From JBOGWA01 sp050693155 (GTDB lineage Bacteria; Actinomycetota; UBA4738; CALAEC01), in assembly GCA_050693155.1 (NCBI GenBank), contig JBOGWA010000062.1, forward strand, positions 1-5,406: a stretch of 5,406 nucleotides of DNA, written 5' to 3'. A model generated the notes under the pieces. That model was not told the origin of the DNA and made no database searches. It saw only the letters and a list, made by a program, of their open reading frames with translations. A program made the translations under genes and the position numbers. Shown here piece after piece: positions 5,056 to 5,406 of this stretch; the stretch's first letter is position 1, and each line of letters begins with the position of its first letter.

Positions 5056-5324
5056 CCCAGGGCATCCCTGCTCGCGCGAACCGCAAGGTTCGCACGGGGG
5101 TGGTCGTCTCCGACCGGATGGACAAGACCGTCATCGTGCGTGTCGAGCGCACGAGCCGGCACTCCTTCTACCCCAAGATCGTGACGAAGGCGGCCAAGCT
5201 CACCGCGCACGACGAGGCGAACCAGGCGAAGGTCGGGGACCGGGTACGGGTCGTCGAGACGCGCCCGCTCTCGAAGACGAAGCGCTGGCGTGTCGTGGAG
5301 ATCATGGAAGGGCCGAATAGGTGA
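5052..5324 (+). CDS. rpsQ: 30S ribosomal protein S17
   Basis: S17 is a primary 16S rRNA-binding protein of the 30S body with an OB fold. The GTG at 5052 overlaps the rpmC stop and gives 90 residues beginning MTQGIPARANRKVRTGVVVS; typical lengths are 80-95. Landmarks are KVRTGVVVSDRMDKTVIVRV at 12-31, the HSFYPKIV segment at 37-44 (commonly HPLYGKIV), AHDEANQAKVGDRVRV at 52-67, and ETRPLSKTKRWRVVEIME at 69-86. The SKTKRWR motif is highly conserved in bacterial S17. The short tail GPNR completes the protein. Its TGA overlaps the GTG start of rplN, carrying the coupled chain from the S10 genes into the spc genes with no gap. Confidence 0.97.
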   Translation: MTQGIPARANRKVRTGVVVSDRMDKTVIVRVERTSRHSFYPKIVTKAAKLTAHDEANQAKVGDRVRVVETRPLSKTKRWRVVEIMEGPNR

Positions 5325-5406
5325 TCCAGGCCGAATCGAGGGTCAAGGTGGCCGACAACACGGGGGCCAAGGAGGTCCTGTGCATTCGCGTGTTGGGTGG
5401 GTCCTC
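5321..5406 (+). CDS. rplN: 50S ribosomal protein L14, N-terminal part (3' truncated by window edge)
   Basis: L14 lies on the subunit interface of the 50S, forms bridge contacts with 16S rRNA, and is the binding site of the silencing factor RsfS where that exists. Only 28 full codons and two bases are present. The GTG at 5321 gives MIQAESRVKVADNTGAKEVL, followed by CIRVLGGSS, a near-exact L14 N-terminus (commonly MIQ.E..L.VADNTGAKE). The start overlaps the rpsQ stop as GTGA, with GGAAGGG at 5306-5312 as ribosome binding site. It is the expected first gene of the spc cluster; rplX and rplE would normally follow outside the window. Confidence 0.96.
   Translation, partial: MIQAESRVKVADNTGAKEVLCIRVLGGS

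Overview
The window is one uninterrupted stretch of ribosomal-protein operon in the universal bacterial order: the 3' end of tuf (EF-Tu), then rpsJ (S10), rplC (L3), rplD (L4), rplW (L23), rplB (L2), rpsS (S19), rplV (L22), rpsC (S3), rplP (L16), rpmC (L29), rpsQ (S17) and the 5' end of rplN (L14). All genes lie on the + strand. It therefore covers the end of the str operon, the whole S10 operon and the first codons of the spc operon. tuf is cut by the left edge and rplN by the right edge; the eleven genes between them are complete.

The organism is a high-GC bacterium, roughly two-thirds GC by eye, most likely in or near the Actinomycetota. The grounds are the L29 core with LFNLRFQLATGQLDN, the EF-Tu ending GRVTKILK, the L2 start PTTPGRR..SSVSDF, and the extended S3 C-terminus. 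Several residues depart from the common actinobacterial consensus, which suggests a deep or uncultured lineage, but no class can be named from this window.

The layout is extremely compact. The largest gap is the 16 nt between tuf and rpsJ, followed by 10 nt between rplC and rpsJ. Most other junctions overlap: TGATG at rplC/rplD and rplW/rplB; ATGA or GTGA at rplD/rplW, rpsS/rplV, rplP/rpmC, rpmC/rpsQ and rpsQ/rplN; and 17 nt at rplV/rpsC. rpsC and rplP abut exactly. Five of the twelve visible starts are GTG (rpsJ, rplV, rpsC, rpsQ, rplN). Shine-Dalgarno sequences usually lie inside the preceding gene. There is no room for an internal promoter, leader or terminator unless it is embedded in coding sequence, so the genes are probably co-transcribed and translationally coupled.

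The products are ribosomal components plus the elongation factor. S10, S19 and S3 belong to the 30S head, and S17 to the 30S body. L3, L2 and L16 lie near the peptidyl-transferase centre, L4 and L22 line the exit tunnel, L23 and L29 sit at the tunnel exit, and L14 is at the subunit interface. I see no novel system, mobile element, RNA gene or CRISPR. The points worth a second look are local: acidic Pro/Glu tails on S3 and L29 whose GAG-GAG codons also serve as the next gene's ribosome binding site; a six-residue insertion in S3; and unusual residues in S10 (Leu68), L2 (Leu231), L22 (Leu91) and the S19 tail.
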